Source: Alteromonas oceanisediminis (GTDB lineage: Bacteria > Pseudomonadota > Gammaproteobacteria > Enterobacterales > Alteromonadaceae). From it: 64,000 nt of DNA. The position numbers and the translations under genes were made by a program. Of this stretch, positions 45,855-56,409 are shown in pieces. The notes beneath the pieces were generated by a model. The model saw only the letters and a list, made by a program, of their open reading frames with translations, was not told the origin of the DNA and searched no databases. The DNA is taken from assembly GCF_018474025.1 (NCBI RefSeq), contig NZ_JAHCTA010000010.1:62001-126000 (forward strand), given 5' to 3'. Every line of letters begins with the position of its first letter. The first letter of the stretch is position 1.

Positions 45855-48344
45855 ATGAACAATCAACCCTCAGTGCGCTGCTCAGGTGCATCGTATGTAC
45901 TACGTCGGGCTTTAATGGTTATAGCCTGCTTTTTTGCCACGGCAGCCAGCGCTGCTATTCAACAAACCAAAGGCGATTTCGAAGACAAGTTCCGTCAACT
46001 TGATGAAGTCTTACCCACACCAAATGTTTATCGTAATGCGGCCGGGGAACCCGGTCACCAATACTGGCAGCAGCAGGTCGACTATCAGATCAACGTGACA
46101 TTAGATGAAGAAAAGCGTCGTTTAGACGCTCAGCAAAACATTGTTTATCAAAATAATTCGCCCGACACGCTCAAGTATTTATGGGTACAACTTGATCAAA
46201 ACAAGTTCCGCGACGACTCGATGTCAGCGCTTACCACCACGTTTGGAGGCATTGGTAATCGAGGGCCAGCTACGCAAGGTGCCTCAGGCGACAAGCCCGC
46301 CCGACTGAGTATTGGCGCACTGCGTCGCCAACAATTTGTTGAAGACAACGAATTAGGCTATCAACTCAACGCGGTAACCGATGCGAATGGCAGACCACTT
46401 CAGTACACCGTAGTGGGAACGTTGATGCGCGTGGATCTCGCGCAGCCGCTCAAACCCGGCTCAAGTGTGATATTTAATATCGATTTTGGCTTTAATATCG
46501 TTGAAGAAGATGCCGTTTCTGCCCGCGCTGGTTATGAGCATTTTCCTGACGACGCACGTGAAGGCGGTAACGATATTTTTCTCTTGGCGCAGTGGTTTCC
46601 GCGTCTCGCTGCCTATACCGACTATGAAGCCTGGACCAACAAAGAATTTATCGGCCGCGGTGAGTTTACCCTAGAGTTTGGTGATTATGATGTGAGCATT
46701 ACTGTTCCCGCTGATCATATCGTCTCTTCTACCGGCGTCCTTCAAAACCCAGGCGATGTCCTCACCCAGAAACAGCAAGATCGTTTAGAACAGGCGAAAA
46801 CCGCTGAACGGATTGTGTTTGTCGTGACCGAAGAAGAGGCATTGGAGAACGAAAAAGAGGGCACTTCAGAGCAGAAGACATGGCGATTCACTGCGGATAA
46901 TGTTCGCGATTTTGCTTGGGCGTCGTCGCGTAAATTCATGTGGGATGCGCGTGGTTATCAGCAGGGTGGAGATGTTCAGCCGCTGGTCATGGCGATGTCA
47001 TTTTATCCCAAAGAAGGTGGTGACCTATGGAAGAAGTATTCCACCGAGGCGGTGATCCACACCATGGATGTGTACTCTCGATTTTCTTTCGACTACCCCT
47101 ACCCTGTAGCCCAGTCAGTGAATGGCCCAGTCGGTGGTATGGAATATCCCATGATCACATTCAACGGGCCACGTACTGAATTGCGAGACGATGGCAGTCG
47201 CACGTATTCGCAGGCTGAAAAACGCTTTCTGATTGGCGTAGTTATCCATGAAATTGGTCATATTTATTTTCCGATGATAGTGAACTCCGATGAGCGCCAG
47301 TGGACATGGATGGACGAAGGCTTGAATTCGTTTTTGGATGGCGTTGCGGGTCGAGAATGGGACCCAAATATCCCCTGGGGCGTTGAACCTCGCGACATCG
47401 TTGACTATATGAAATCCAGTAGCCAAGTGCCGATTATGACTCAGTCGGACTCCGTGTTGCGCCTCGGACCCAATGCTTACACGAAACCCGCGGCGGCGTT
47501 GAATATATTACGTGAAACGATTTTGGGCAGAGAATTGTTCGACTTTGCTTTTAAAGAATACGCCCAACGATGGAAATACAAGCGCCCTACGCCCGCGGAT
47601 TTTTTCCGCACGATGGAAGAAGCTAGCGGGGTGGATTTGGATTGGTTTTGGCGGGGTTGGTTCTATTCCACCGATCACGTAGATATCTCGCTCGACAGCG
47701 TTTATAAGCTAAGACTTGATACGGAAAACCCCGATATTGATTTCGCTCGCGAACGTCAAGCTGAAAAGGACAAGCCGCTGTCGCTCACGGATGAACGTAA
47801 TCGTGCAGAAGGCAAGCAGTTGTGGATTGAGCGCTTCTCAGACATTACTGACTTTTATGATGAGAATGACCGGTTCACGGTAACCAACAAAGAGCGTAAC
47901 GCCTACCAGAAATTCCTTAAAAGCTTGGAGCCCTGGGAGCGAAAAGCGTTTGAACGCGCAGTCAAAGAAGACAAGAATTACTACGTGCTTGAATTTTCAA
48001 ATCAAGGTGGTTTGGTCATGCCAATTATCCTTGAGCTGACGTTTGCCGATGAAAGTACAGAAATGCTGCGCATTCCCGCTGAAATCTGGCGTCGGACGCC
48101 TAAGGCTGTGAGCAAATTGATTGTCACTGAGAAAGACAAAGAGCTTATCTCGGTTACGGTTGATCCGCGTTGGGAAACCGCTGACGTTAACGTAGAAAAC
48201 AATCACTATCCGCGCCGTATCATTCCTTCGCGGATCGAAGCGTACAAATCTGAGCCTCGTAGCGGCAAAGTGTATCGTGACATTATGCATGACAGTAAAA
48301 CTGAATTGACCAGTGATGACGAGAACGATGGTGAAACTGAGTAA
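45855..48344 (+). CDS. Exported M1 family zinc metallopeptidase
   Basis: An aminopeptidase-type protein of 829 residues with a signal peptide ending around TAASAAIQQ. The active site is HEIGH (about residues 465-469) with the third zinc ligand Glu in WMDEGLN (about 488), and the M1 substrate motif is GGMEYPM (about 430). The C-terminal part after residue 600 is highly charged. It overlaps the DUF6702 gene by 17 bases, and a Zur-like palindrome precedes it. Cellular substrate unknown; it is probably a periplasmic or outer-membrane peptidase. Confidence 0.9.
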   Translation: MNNQPSVRCSGASYVLRRALMVIACFFATAASAAIQQTKGDFEDKFRQLDEVLPTPNVYRNAAGEPGHQYWQQQVDYQINVTLDEEKRRLDAQQNIVYQNNSPDTLKYLWVQLDQNKFRDDSMSALTTTFGGIGNRGPATQGASGDKPARLSIGALRRQQFVEDNELGYQLNAVTDANGRPLQYTVVGTLMRVDLAQPLKPGSSVIFNIDFGFNIVEEDAVSARAGYEHFPDDAREGGNDIFLLAQWFPRLAAYTDYEAWTNKEFIGRGEFTLEFGDYDVSITVPADHIVSSTGVLQNPGDVLTQKQQDRLEQAKTAERIVFVVTEEEALENEKEGTSEQKTWRFTADNVRDFAWASSRKFMWDARGYQQGGDVQPLVMAMSFYPKEGGDLWKKYSTEAVIHTMDVYSRFSFDYPYPVAQSVNGPVGGMEYPMITFNGPRTELRDDGSRTYSQAEKRFLIGVVIHEIGHIYFPMIVNSDERQWTWMDEGLNSFLDGVAGREWDPNIPWGVEPRDIVDYMKSSSQVPIMTQSDSVLRLGPNAYTKPAAALNILRETILGRELFDFAFKEYAQRWKYKRPTPADFFRTMEEASGVDLDWFWRGWFYSTDHVDISLDSVYKLRLDTENPDIDFARERQAEKDKPLSLTDERNRAEGKQLWIERFSDITDFYDENDRFTVTNKERNAYQKFLKSLEPWERKAFERAVKEDKNYYVLEFSNQGGLVMPIILELTFADESTEMLRIPAEIWRRTPKAVSKLIVTEKDKELISVTVDPRWETADVNVENNHYPRRIIPSRIEAYKSEPRSGKVYRDIMHDSKTELTSDDENDGETE

Positions 48345-48831
48345 AATTAAGGTACTCTTACTCGCGTTGGTATTGGTGTGCTGCCCTGTGGCAGCGCATC
48401 AACAAAAGGCGGCCATTACGAAAGTTCTGTTTAACCCACGCACGAACAATATTGAGGTGATGCATCGTTTTATACTCCACGATGCAGAGCACGCCGTAAA
48501 ACGACTATTTGATGGTGATGCCGACATTTATCGTTCCGCCCAAACGCAGAGGCAATTTAGTGACTATGTGCTGGATCGCTTCTCGCTTAGCGACCAAAAC
48601 GGTAACGTCTTACCGCTCAGCGAAGTCGGTTTTGAAGTGGATGGGAAATTTATGTGGGTCTATCAAGAGACACCTCAACAGCCCGATATTCAAGGTTTGA
48701 TCGTTGAACACCGTGCGCTTCATGATTTATGGCCTGCGCAGACAAACACGGTCAATGTAGAGGGCAAGGGCCCCGTTCAAACTCTCATGTTCGGTGCGAA
48801 TGACTCGGCGCAACAAGTGACATTCGAGTAG
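48328..48831 (+). CDS. Exported DUF6702 family protein
   Basis: A 167-residue exported protein (signal peptide VLLLALVLVCCPVAAH) with beta-rich sequence resembling DUF6702: an N-terminal strand KVLFNPRTNNIEVMHRFILH, and FMWVYQETP in the middle. Function is unknown. ATG 48328 lies inside the end of the M1 peptidase gene; GTG 48313 and ATG 48316 are also in frame but lack a better ribosome site. The overlap and shared export suggest a joint role with the peptidase. Confidence 0.78.
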   Translation: MVKLSKIKVLLLALVLVCCPVAAHQQKAAITKVLFNPRTNNIEVMHRFILHDAEHAVKRLFDGDADIYRSAQTQRQFSDYVLDRFSLSDQNGNVLPLSEVGFEVDGKFMWVYQETPQQPDIQGLIVEHRALHDLWPAQTNTVNVEGKGPVQTLMFGANDSAQQVTFE

Positions 48832-48903
48832 GTTAGTTGCGATTGGCTATTTGCAGAGGATCCAGTGTAATCTAACCCTATTGACGTTGCGTGATAGGCA
48901 ATT

Positions 48904-50217
48904 ATGACTAAGAAATCTCGTGCGGTACCGACCGGAAGAGTGTCTCGTGTTGGCATGCTTGGCTCGCTGGCAACTCGGGTTGCAGGCAATATGCTGTTTC
49001 ATGGCGCAGCGCAACTTGCCCGGGGCGAAAAACCAGCACTCAAAAATTTGTTGCTGACACCGGGTAATGCCGCTCGTATCGCTGATCAACTCGCCAATAT
49101 GCGCGGCGCAGCAATGAAGGTCGGCCAGTTGATTTCGATGGATGCAGGCGACCTCTTACCGCCTGAACTTTCTGCCATTCTGGCTCGATTGCGTAACGAT
49201 GCCGACCCCATGCCAAAATCGCAATTGCAGAGAGTACTGGATGACGCCTTGGGCGCCGGCTGGGCTGACCAGTTTTTGTATTTTAGTTATGCGCCGATAG
49301 CGGCGGCGTCAATTGGCCAGGTGCACAAGGCCATATTACCCAACGGCGACATGCTCGCATTGAAAATCCAATATCCCGGCGTAAAACAGAGTATCGATAG
49401 CGACGTTGATAACGTAGCAACCTTGCTATCCATCACCGGGCTACTGCCAAAAGGCGTCGATTTTACGCCCCTACTGGATGAAGCCAAACGCCAGTTGCAC
49501 AGTGAGGCCGACTATCAACAGGAAGCCGATATGTTGCAACGGTATCGCACGCAGGTTGGTAACGATGAGCGCTTCGCCATCCCCGCGCTCTATGCTGATT
49601 TTACGCGAGAGAATGTGCTGGCGATGTCATTCATGAAAAGTGACCCGATTGAATCACTTGAGCATGCATCACAATCTGAGCGCAATGCCGTGATCGCCGC
49701 CCTGTTCGAGCTGTTTTTTAAAGAAACCTTTGAATTTAGGCTGATACAAACCGACCCAAACTTCGCTAATTATCGGTACGACCCCGACGACCAGCGTATT
49801 GTGTTGCTTGATTTCGGCGCAACGCGAGCGTATCCCGGAGCATTCGTGCACAAGTATCAGCAGCTAATGAGTGGCGTGATGCATAATCAACCCGCGCGCG
49901 TCGCAGAAGCGCTCCAAAATATTGGGCTTATCAGCGAGTCACTTGATGAAGATTTACAACAATTCGTTGTACAAATGTGCTTTGATGCGTGTGAGCCACT
50001 GCAAAACGATACGACCTACGATTTCGGTAGCAGCGATTTAAGCCAACGCCTTCAAGAGAAGGGCATGGCACTGAGTGACAACGATGCATTTTGGCATGTG
50101 CCACCCGCAGACTCCGTATTCTTACACCGAAAACTAGGCGGCCTACTTTTGCTTGCCTGTCGGTTAAAAGCACAAGTGAACCTGTATCAGATAGCTAAGC
50201 CTTTTTTACTGCCATGA
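48904..50217 (+). CDS. AarF/UbiB (ABC1) family atypical kinase
   Basis: A protein-kinase-like ATPase of the ABC1/ADCK/UbiB family, 437 residues. The hallmark KxGQ motif is in MKVGQLISMD (about residue 74) and the Ala-rich loop in APIAAASIGQVHKA (about 137). The catalytic-loop equivalent is QTDPNFANYRYD and the metal-binding DFG equivalent is LLDFGATRAY. It lacks the two C-terminal membrane helices of true UbiB, so it is probably a soluble relative such as those near ubiquinone or lipid genes. Precise role unknown. Confidence 0.88.
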   Translation: MTKKSRAVPTGRVSRVGMLGSLATRVAGNMLFHGAAQLARGEKPALKNLLLTPGNAARIADQLANMRGAAMKVGQLISMDAGDLLPPELSAILARLRNDADPMPKSQLQRVLDDALGAGWADQFLYFSYAPIAAASIGQVHKAILPNGDMLALKIQYPGVKQSIDSDVDNVATLLSITGLLPKGVDFTPLLDEAKRQLHSEADYQQEADMLQRYRTQVGNDERFAIPALYADFTRENVLAMSFMKSDPIESLEHASQSERNAVIAALFELFFKETFEFRLIQTDPNFANYRYDPDDQRIVLLDFGATRAYPGAFVHKYQQLMSGVMHNQPARVAEALQNIGLISESLDEDLQQFVVQMCFDACEPLQNDTTYDFGSSDLSQRLQEKGMALSDNDAFWHVPPADSVFLHRKLGGLLLLACRLKAQVNLYQIAKPFLLP

Positions 50218-50224
50218 GATGGCG

Positions 50225-50536
50225 TTAATAGGGCTGCTGCATAGAGAAAGGCAGTGCCATCTTATTGCTCGCCTTAGGTGGGTTTCCAATCATCTCGTCA
50301 TAAGGGGTGTCGTGCACCATAACGGCTTTTTCTACCCTGCAATCAGCAAAGGCCTCACGTATTTGCTGTGTGCTATAAAACCGCTTAGGCTTGTTCTTAT
50401 CGTCATACACCATACCGCTGTTTCGACCAACATTTAGCGCCACAAGGTACACGTTCATTTCAAACGAATGAACTTCTAATAAATCAATCTGAAAGCCCTG
50501 CAAAGGGATGCTTGAATATTTAAATTTCACCGGCAC
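50225..50536 (-). CDS. DUF6482-like small protein
   Basis: A 103-residue protein with the pattern HSFEMNVYLVALNVGR, then QIREAFADC and HDTPYDEMIGNPP, which matches the DUF6482 family of unknown function as I remember it. No signal peptide. The start appears to be GTG at 50536; another GTG at 50530 is possible. It is convergent with the kinase gene. Confidence 0.7.
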   Translation of the reverse strand: MPVKFKYSSIPLQGFQIDLLEVHSFEMNVYLVALNVGRNSGMVYDDKNKPKRFYSTQQIREAFADCRVEKAVMVHDTPYDEMIGNPPKASNKMALPFSMQQPY

Positions 50537-50570
50537 AACTCATCAAAAATGGAAAAGGCACTCAATAACC

Positions 50571-50633
50571 TAAACTCGGGATGAATAAGAAGATTGAAAT
50601 TTCCTCAGATTTTCTTATCCCAAATTTAGTTTA
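50571..50633. other. Imperfect inverted repeat between DUF6482 and hydroxylase genes
   Basis: TAAACTCGGGATGAATAAG on the left pairs imperfectly with CTTATCCCAAATTTAGTTTA on the right over 63 bases, with AGAAGAT/ATTTTCT between. It begins at the stop codon of the minus-strand hydroxylase gene and could act as its terminator, though a clean T-run is missing. Confidence 0.4.
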
Positions 50634-51851
50634 GATACGGTTTATGCGACGTGCAGGATCGCTCCATTTCCACATGAGCCAGACCAGATGCATGACTAAC
50701 AGCGCAGCGAAAGCCGGTGCTAACCAACTTTGTTGAGGTAAAAACATCAGCGCTGAGACTACCAAAAGCCATTTTGTAGTTTCAGCCCAACGTGCCAGCG
50801 CGTGATCTTCAAGCAACAAGCCTATGCTGACCAGACTGCAAAATAAAACCAGTGCCCAAGCCAGAATTTGAGCGGGCTCAAGCACATCAATGGTAAGCAG
50901 GACTGACAGTGTCAGCGCAAATGAGAGAAATAATTGTAGCAAGGCATAAACGCTTCGCTGCGGCGTGATAGGCACAACGAACTTACTGAAATTGGTTGCA
51001 TCAAATGCTGGCTTTGCCGGTAAGCTCGCGCTGATGTCCTGTGGTCGCCACCCAGTACGCGCAAACCAGACTTTAAACTTATCATTCCAGTGCACGGTGT
51101 GCCACGAATCACTAAGTAGTTGGCGATACACCTGAATGTTTGCTCTGATGGGATTGTAACTGCGTAGCGCCGAACGGATCCCGTAAACGGGTGGATCAGT
51201 ATCAATTTCGTCCTGAAACGTACCAAAAAGTCTATCCCAAAGAATAAAAACACCACCGTAATTTTTGTCAATGTATCGCTGATTTTGTGCATGATGCACA
51301 CGGTGGTTGGACGGAGTCACCAAGATGCGATCCCATATGCCCAGCTTACCCACATGGCGAGTATGCACCCAAAATTGATAGACCAAATTCAGCGCGGCAA
51401 TACTTAACATCATTTCCAGCGGCACGCCAATGAGTGCCAGAGGAATGAAAAATATCCAGTTCAGGATCGAACCGCTGGTCTGGCGCAATGCCGTGGTTAA
51501 ATTGTATTCCTCGCTGGAATGGTGCACAACGTGGGCTGCCCAGAGCACGGCTACTTCATGCCCCAAACGATGATTCCAATAGTATAAGAAATCGTACAGC
51601 ACGAATGCCACGACCCAGCCCAGCAAGCCAGTCGGCCAACTGAACAGTGCTATATCTTCAACGATTAACGCGTATATACTGAGTGGAATAAGTGTATAAA
51701 GCAGCGTTGCTACCCGACTCATCATGCCGACACTGAGGCTACTAACGGCGTCACTGAGGGTGTAATAACCGGTGCGTCTTATGCGATCAACAACCAACTC
51801 AATAGCGATTAGAAGAAAAAACGCAGGAATGGCAAAAAGAATTATAGTCAT
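50631..51851 (-). CDS. Sterol desaturase / fatty acid hydroxylase family membrane protein
   Basis: A membrane-bound di-iron enzyme family protein, 406 residues. The metal-binding His motifs are NHRLGHE, HVVHHSSEEYN and NHRVHHAQN, within about residues 93-190. Helices precede them, and the last 110 residues add several further membrane segments. Relatives act on sterols, fatty acids, ether lipids or carotenoids; which applies here is unknown. It stands alone on the minus strand. Confidence 0.88.
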   Translation of the reverse strand: MTIILFAIPAFFLLIAIELVVDRIRRTGYYTLSDAVSSLSVGMMSRVATLLYTLIPLSIYALIVEDIALFSWPTGLLGWVVAFVLYDFLYYWNHRLGHEVAVLWAAHVVHHSSEEYNLTTALRQTSGSILNWIFFIPLALIGVPLEMMLSIAALNLVYQFWVHTRHVGKLGIWDRILVTPSNHRVHHAQNQRYIDKNYGGVFILWDRLFGTFQDEIDTDPPVYGIRSALRSYNPIRANIQVYRQLLSDSWHTVHWNDKFKVWFARTGWRPQDISASLPAKPAFDATNFSKFVVPITPQRSVYALLQLFLSFALTLSVLLTIDVLEPAQILAWALVLFCSLVSIGLLLEDHALARWAETTKWLLVVSALMFLPQQSWLAPAFAALLVMHLVWLMWKWSDPARRINRI

Positions 51852-51981
51852 TGTTCATCGTTAATTCAGGCGACTCTTGCTATCCTAAATTAAATTCAGG
51901 GGTGTGACAAAATATCCGAACCGTCGAACGCCCGAATAAATGTAGACTCTTGAATTTTCACGGTTTAACAATATGTCTACT

Positions 51982-51994
51982 ACACTAGTAGTGT
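51982..51994. promoter_or_regulatory. Short palindrome before the DUF3014 gene
   Basis: ACACTA-G-TAGTGT, a perfect 6-1-6 palindrome 25 bases before the start codon. It could be an operator or part of the leader; I know no matching regulator. Confidence 0.3.
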
Positions 51995-52018
51995 GCAAAA
52001 CATTAAAGAGGGAAGCCT

Positions 52019-52894
52019 ATGAGCAACGGCGCTGAACAGAAAAAGACTATGATTCCACACATTGTGTTGGGGGCAATCTTTATTGCGATCATTGCAGTCG
52101 TACTGCTGTGGCCCGCTTCTGAACAACTTCCAGAAGAAGATGTGGTCATGCCAGCAACCCCTCCCGATGTTAATGAACAACCTTTAGAAGAGGCTGAAAC
52201 GCTTACCGAGCCAGAGGCATTTGAGCCCCCCCCAACGCCCGGTGAAGTTGTTTTGGATCCGGTTGAAGATCCTGAGCCTCAAGAACCTGTGATACCAGAT
52301 TTATCGACTATTGTTGACACATCTGATGCCGCCATTAAGAGCGCACTACTCGAAATCGCCCAAGCCCCTGTTATCGGGCGACTGTTGGTGAATGACAGCT
52401 TATTGCAACGTTTTGTCGTTAACGTAACCAATCTAGCGAATGAAGACAGAGCGCCCAATCACGAGTTGGTTGTTGTGCCCGAACAGTCATTTCGTGTTTA
52501 TCAGCAGGCCGGCAAAGAATGGATAGATCCCGCAAGCTATAAGCGTTACAACGATTATGTCGAGGCGCTTGAAACCCTTGACAACGACCAATTGATCTCT
52601 CTGTATCAAACGTACCTTCCGGAAATTCAGGAAAAATACTCGGAAATTGGTGACCCGGATAAACCGTTCACTGATGTGTTTGTTAATGCAATTGACGAGC
52701 TTTTGGATACACCCGAGATCCCCACGCCAGTGGAAGTTTACAGTGATAGTGTAACGTACAAGTTCGCTGACGAGCGTATTGAAAATTTAAGTGAGCCGCA
52801 AAAACAGCTTCTGCGAACGGGCCCTGACAATATGCGCCGGATCAAAGCTAAATTGCGCGAACTACAACAACTGCTTGAAGATGGATCTCAATAA
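52019..52894 (+). CDS. DUF3014 family membrane-anchored protein
   Basis: A 291-residue protein with one membrane helix near the N-terminus (about residues 13-32), then an acidic proline-rich linker (about 35-95) and a helical periplasmic domain. The segment PVIGRLLVNDSLLQRFVVNVTNLANED and the later KRYNDYVEALETLD match the DUF3014 family of unknown function. GAGGGA precedes the ATG. Its end overlaps the DUF1285 gene by 14 bases, so the two form an operon. Confidence 0.85.
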   Translation: MSNGAEQKKTMIPHIVLGAIFIAIIAVVLLWPASEQLPEEDVVMPATPPDVNEQPLEEAETLTEPEAFEPPPTPGEVVLDPVEDPEPQEPVIPDLSTIVDTSDAAIKSALLEIAQAPVIGRLLVNDSLLQRFVVNVTNLANEDRAPNHELVVVPEQSFRVYQQAGKEWIDPASYKRYNDYVEALETLDNDQLISLYQTYLPEIQEKYSEIGDPDKPFTDVFVNAIDELLDTPEIPTPVEVYSDSVTYKFADERIENLSEPQKQLLRTGPDNMRRIKAKLRELQQLLEDGSQ

Positions 52895-53441
52895 GCTAGC
52901 CTCATCAATCGACGGATCAACCGGTGGTTCTGCTAACTTGCCACCGGTTGAAGATTGGGACCCCGACTACTGCGGTGACATTGGCCTTGCCGTCAATCGC
53001 AGCGGCCAATGGTTGACCAACGACTCTCCCATCGGCCGAGCCAAGTTGGTTAAGCTTTTTTCCACCATCATCAAGCGCGAAGGTGATCGCTATTTTTTGG
53101 TAACGCCCGTTGAAAAAATAGCGCTGTCCGTCGAAGATGTACCCTTTATTATTACTCAATGGCAGCGGCTCGATGATGGCGCTATTCAGGTCAGCACGCA
53201 AACCCAAGATAGTTTCATCATCAGTGAAAAGCATCCGGTAGAACTGCGCTGGGATGATGACAGCAGCACTCACATACCTTACGTAAACGTACGCAGAAAT
53301 TTGTGGGCTCGCGTACATCAGAATGTATTTTACCAATGGGCTGAACAGGCCGACACTGTGCCGGTAAACGACAATGAAGCGCAGGTTCAAATGCGCAGCC
53401 GCGACTATACATTTTCGATCGGTAGCGTTCCTGCTGCCTAG
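52881..53441 (+). CDS. DUF1285 family protein
   Basis: A 186-residue soluble protein of the DUF1285 family. The segment [21 protein letters not shown] (about residues 30-50), then [17 protein letters not shown] and the [24 protein letters not shown] region, are recognisable. Function unknown. The ATG 52881 is inside the end of DUF3014. Its stop overlaps that of the convergent Aer-like gene in CTAG. Confidence 0.85.
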   Translation: MDLNKLASSIDGSTGGSANLPPVEDWDPDYCGDIGLAVNRSGQWLTNDSPIGRAKLVKLFSTIIKREGDRYFLVTPVEKIALSVEDVPFIITQWQRLDDGAIQVSTQTQDSFIISEKHPVELRWDDDSSTHIPYVNVRRNLWARVHQNVFYQWAEQADTVPVNDNEAQVQMRSRDYTFSIGSVPAA

Positions 53442-54985
53442 CGATTAAAGGTACTGGCAAGTCCCGCTAACTTATTGATACTGTCGGCTAATGATTGTGC
53501 GGTTTGGGTCATTTGTGCGGCGACACTTTCATTTTCTTTCGCGGCGTCTTCAATACCGTTGACATTATCATCGATGGTGGAACACGCGGCTTCCTGCTCT
53601 TTGACCGCACGAGCAATGTGCTCGGAGTTGGTGCTGATATCCGCAATCATGGCGTAAATGGCTTCAATGGTCTGCGCAGAGTGATTGGCTTGTTCCACAT
53701 TGACAGAGGCACTTTCGCTGGATTGATGCATTGTTTCTACCCACTGAGTTAGCGTGGAACGCATCATTGACAAGCTATCCACAATGTTGGCTGCTGACTG
53801 CTGCGTGCGTGTTGATAATGCGCGCACTTCATCGGCAACAACGGCGAACCCGCGCCCCGACTCTCCCGCTCTTGCTGCCTCTATAGCCGCGTTTAGCGCC
53901 AGCAGATTCGTCTGTTCCGCTATCGCTTCGATTTCTCCCATCGTAGATGACACCTTATCAGCAGCAGACATGAGCTCATCAGCGGTACTCGCCGCGCGCT
54001 TCACGACGCCGCTGAGCTGCCCGGCACTGTCTCGCCCCTGCAAGATAAGGTCTTTTGCCTGAGCACACTGCGCATTCGTCCGTTGAATATTCCCTGCGGT
54101 TTGATCAACACTTGTCAATACGCTGCGGCTGGAATGCGCCATCTTCTCGATAGCAACTGAGATTTTTTGCACATCCTGTTTCTGCCGTGAAATGCCTTTG
54201 CTCGTTTGCTGCACAAACTGCAATGATTGTTCAGCAATTTTACGTAGTTGAGCTGAGGCATCCGTAGTCCGCCCCAGTACGGTTCTCTTAAGGCCTTGCT
54301 CAATGCCTTGATGAAAATCGATAACACTCATAGGCCCCTTGCCATGTAACACTAAGCGACTGATGCTATCGTAGCGTTGCTTTAGGGCAGTCGCTTTTTT
54401 GGGGATTGTGACCAGCTCGGTTTTAAACAACCAAAGCCCCACACATTGGAGTAACAGCAGCCCCAGCGCGGCCGACCAACCGTAGACATAACCCAGTGCA
54501 CCGGCGAGCACTACCACGCTCGCGAAATAGGTGGCGCAACGAGCCCCGAACGATACTTCGGCTAACGCACTCGCCTTTGCCGACGCTATATTGCTGTAAA
54601 TTCGTTTTGCTCTATTGACTGCATTGGCATCTGGCTTAACCCTGACCGACTGGAACCCAACTAGCTCCTGAGCTTCAAATATTGGCGTAACAAACGCATC
54701 GACCCAATAGTATCGTCCATCTTTACACAAATTCTTGACGATACCGCGCCATGCATTGCCTTGGTTAAGATGCTCCCACATATCTTTGAACGCCGCCTTG
54801 GGCATGTCAGGATGACGCACAATATTATGATTCTTGCCGATCAATTCTGAGGGTTGATAACCAGCCACATTGCAAAACGTATCATTTGCATAGGTAATTA
54901 CGCCACGCGTATCCGTTGTGGATACCAATTCCTGACCGGACGAGAAGATCACTTCATCGTCGATAATAGGCTGGTCACGTCTCAT
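53438..54985 (-). CDS. Aer-like PAS-domain methyl-accepting chemotaxis receptor
   Basis: A receptor that senses redox or oxygen and signals through CheA/CheW. The N-terminal PAS domain is close to E. coli Aer ([20 protein letters not shown], then [15 protein letters not shown]), suggesting bound FAD. A hydrophobic pair of helices follows (about residues 155-195), then the signalling domain with the conserved hairpin [23 protein letters not shown] 54985 follows AAGGAG and gives 515 residues. No other chemotaxis gene is in the window. Confidence 0.92.
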   Translation of the reverse strand: MRRDQPIIDDEVIFSSGQELVSTTDTRGVITYANDTFCNVAGYQPSELIGKNHNIVRHPDMPKAAFKDMWEHLNQGNAWRGIVKNLCKDGRYYWVDAFVTPIFEAQELVGFQSVRVKPDANAVNRAKRIYSNIASAKASALAEVSFGARCATYFASVVVLAGALGYVYGWSAALGLLLLQCVGLWLFKTELVTIPKKATALKQRYDSISRLVLHGKGPMSVIDFHQGIEQGLKRTVLGRTTDASAQLRKIAEQSLQFVQQTSKGISRQKQDVQKISVAIEKMAHSSRSVLTSVDQTAGNIQRTNAQCAQAKDLILQGRDSAGQLSGVVKRAASTADELMSAADKVSSTMGEIEAIAEQTNLLALNAAIEAARAGESGRGFAVVADEVRALSTRTQQSAANIVDSLSMMRSTLTQWVETMHQSSESASVNVEQANHSAQTIEAIYAMIADISTNSEHIARAVKEQEAACSTIDDNVNGIEDAAKENESVAAQMTQTAQSLADSINKLAGLASTFNR

Positions 54986-55128
54986 TGATGCTCCTTTCTG
55001 TTCCAGACTTTGTGTCATGGTGTGTACAAGTGTAGACAATCTCAGTGACTTATTACAACGCGCCAAAAGTTGCCAACCGCAATAAGTTAATCTACTGTAA
55101 TCAACCACTTTTCAAACAGAGCCAACTC

Positions 55129-56406
55129 ATGCGTATATCCCTTTTCATTGTATTGACGCTAATGACCATTGCGGTTCATGCAAAAACGTTCATCCATGCC
55201 GGTTATTTGATCACGGCTGAAAGCGACACTTTACTCAGCGAGCATACCATTGTTGTCGATGGTGATAGGATTGAACGTATTGAACCGGGATTTGTTACCG
55301 GCAGCGATAATGACACGGTAATTGACTTGCGCAACTCGACGGTGATGCCCGGTTTGATGGATATGCACGTGCACTTATCTCAACAACATGGTGGCCCACA
55401 AACGTATTTGCAGCGTTTTACCCATAACGAAGCCGATTATGCATTGGCGGCGGCAAACTACGCAGAGAAAACACTTCTGTCGGGTTTCACAACCGTGCGA
55501 AACCTCGGTGACGGCTACAACGAAACAGTTGCACTGCGAAACGTAATCAATGCAGGGGTTCATGCAGGCCCTCGTATTTACACCGCGGCGAAATCGATCG
55601 CCACGACGGGTGGACATGCCGATCCATCAAACGGAACAAACAAGGATATTATGGGCGATCCGGGTCCGAAGGACGGCGTGATTAATGGCGTAGCGGAGGC
55701 GCGCAAGGCGGTCAGACAGCGCTACAAAGATGGTGCTGACTTAATTAAAATTACCGCCACCGGTGGTGTCTTAAGCGTTGCTAAAAGCGGCCAAAACCCC
55801 CAATTTATGAATGATGAGCTGGATGCCATCGTTGCTACAGCCAAAGATTACGGAATGACCGTAGCCGTTCATGCACATGGAACAGAGGGCATGCAAAGAG
55901 CCATTAAAGCGGGCGTTACCTCCATTGAACACGGCACCTACATGGATGATGAAACCATTGCGCTGATGAAAGAATATGGGACTTATTACGTTCCAACGAT
56001 TTTGGCCGGTAACTTCGTGGCTGAAAAGGCCAAAATCGATGGCTACTTTCCTGCGCTGGTACGTCCTAAAGCTGCTGCCATCGGGCCATTAATCCAAAAA
56101 ACCTTTGAGCGTGCGCACAAAGCGGGTGTCAAAATTGCGTTTGGTACCGACTCAGGCGTTTCAGCTCATGGCGATAATGGTCAAGAATTCGCGCTGATGG
56201 TGGAAGCCGGAATGACGCCACTTGACGCGATTAAAACAGCGACTAAAAATGCAGCGGACTTACTGAATATCAGTGAGGACGTTGGCACCCTATCGACCGG
56301 CAAAAAAGCCGATATTGTGGCAGTAAAAGGCAATGTGTTAGACAATATTGCGCTATTGCAAAACATACAGTTTGTGATGAAAGACGGCACAATTTACAAA
56401 GAATAA
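55129..56406 (+). CDS. Exported amidohydrolase family protein
   Basis: A metal-dependent hydrolase with a TIM-barrel fold and a signal peptide ending about TIAVHAKT. Metal ligands are HVHL (about residue 83), the Lys in LIKITATGG (about 200), HAHG, IEHGTY and Asp in [10 protein letters not shown]. The 425-residue length and pattern resemble exported Xaa-Pro dipeptidase/imidazolonepropionase-like members; the substrate is unknown. ATG 55129 was chosen for its signal peptide; an upstream extension would not have one. Confidence 0.87.
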   Translation: MRISLFIVLTLMTIAVHAKTFIHAGYLITAESDTLLSEHTIVVDGDRIERIEPGFVTGSDNDTVIDLRNSTVMPGLMDMHVHLSQQHGGPQTYLQRFTHNEADYALAAANYAEKTLLSGFTTVRNLGDGYNETVALRNVINAGVHAGPRIYTAAKSIATTGGHADPSNGTNKDIMGDPGPKDGVINGVAEARKAVRQRYKDGADLIKITATGGVLSVAKSGQNPQFMNDELDAIVATAKDYGMTVAVHAHGTEGMQRAIKAGVTSIEHGTYMDDETIALMKEYGTYYVPTILAGNFVAEKAKIDGYFPALVRPKAAAIGPLIQKTFERAHKAGVKIAFGTDSGVSAHGDNGQEFALMVEAGMTPLDAIKTATKNAADLLNISEDVGTLSTGKKADIVAVKGNVLDNIALLQNIQFVMKDGTIYKE

Positions 56407-56409
56407 TCT

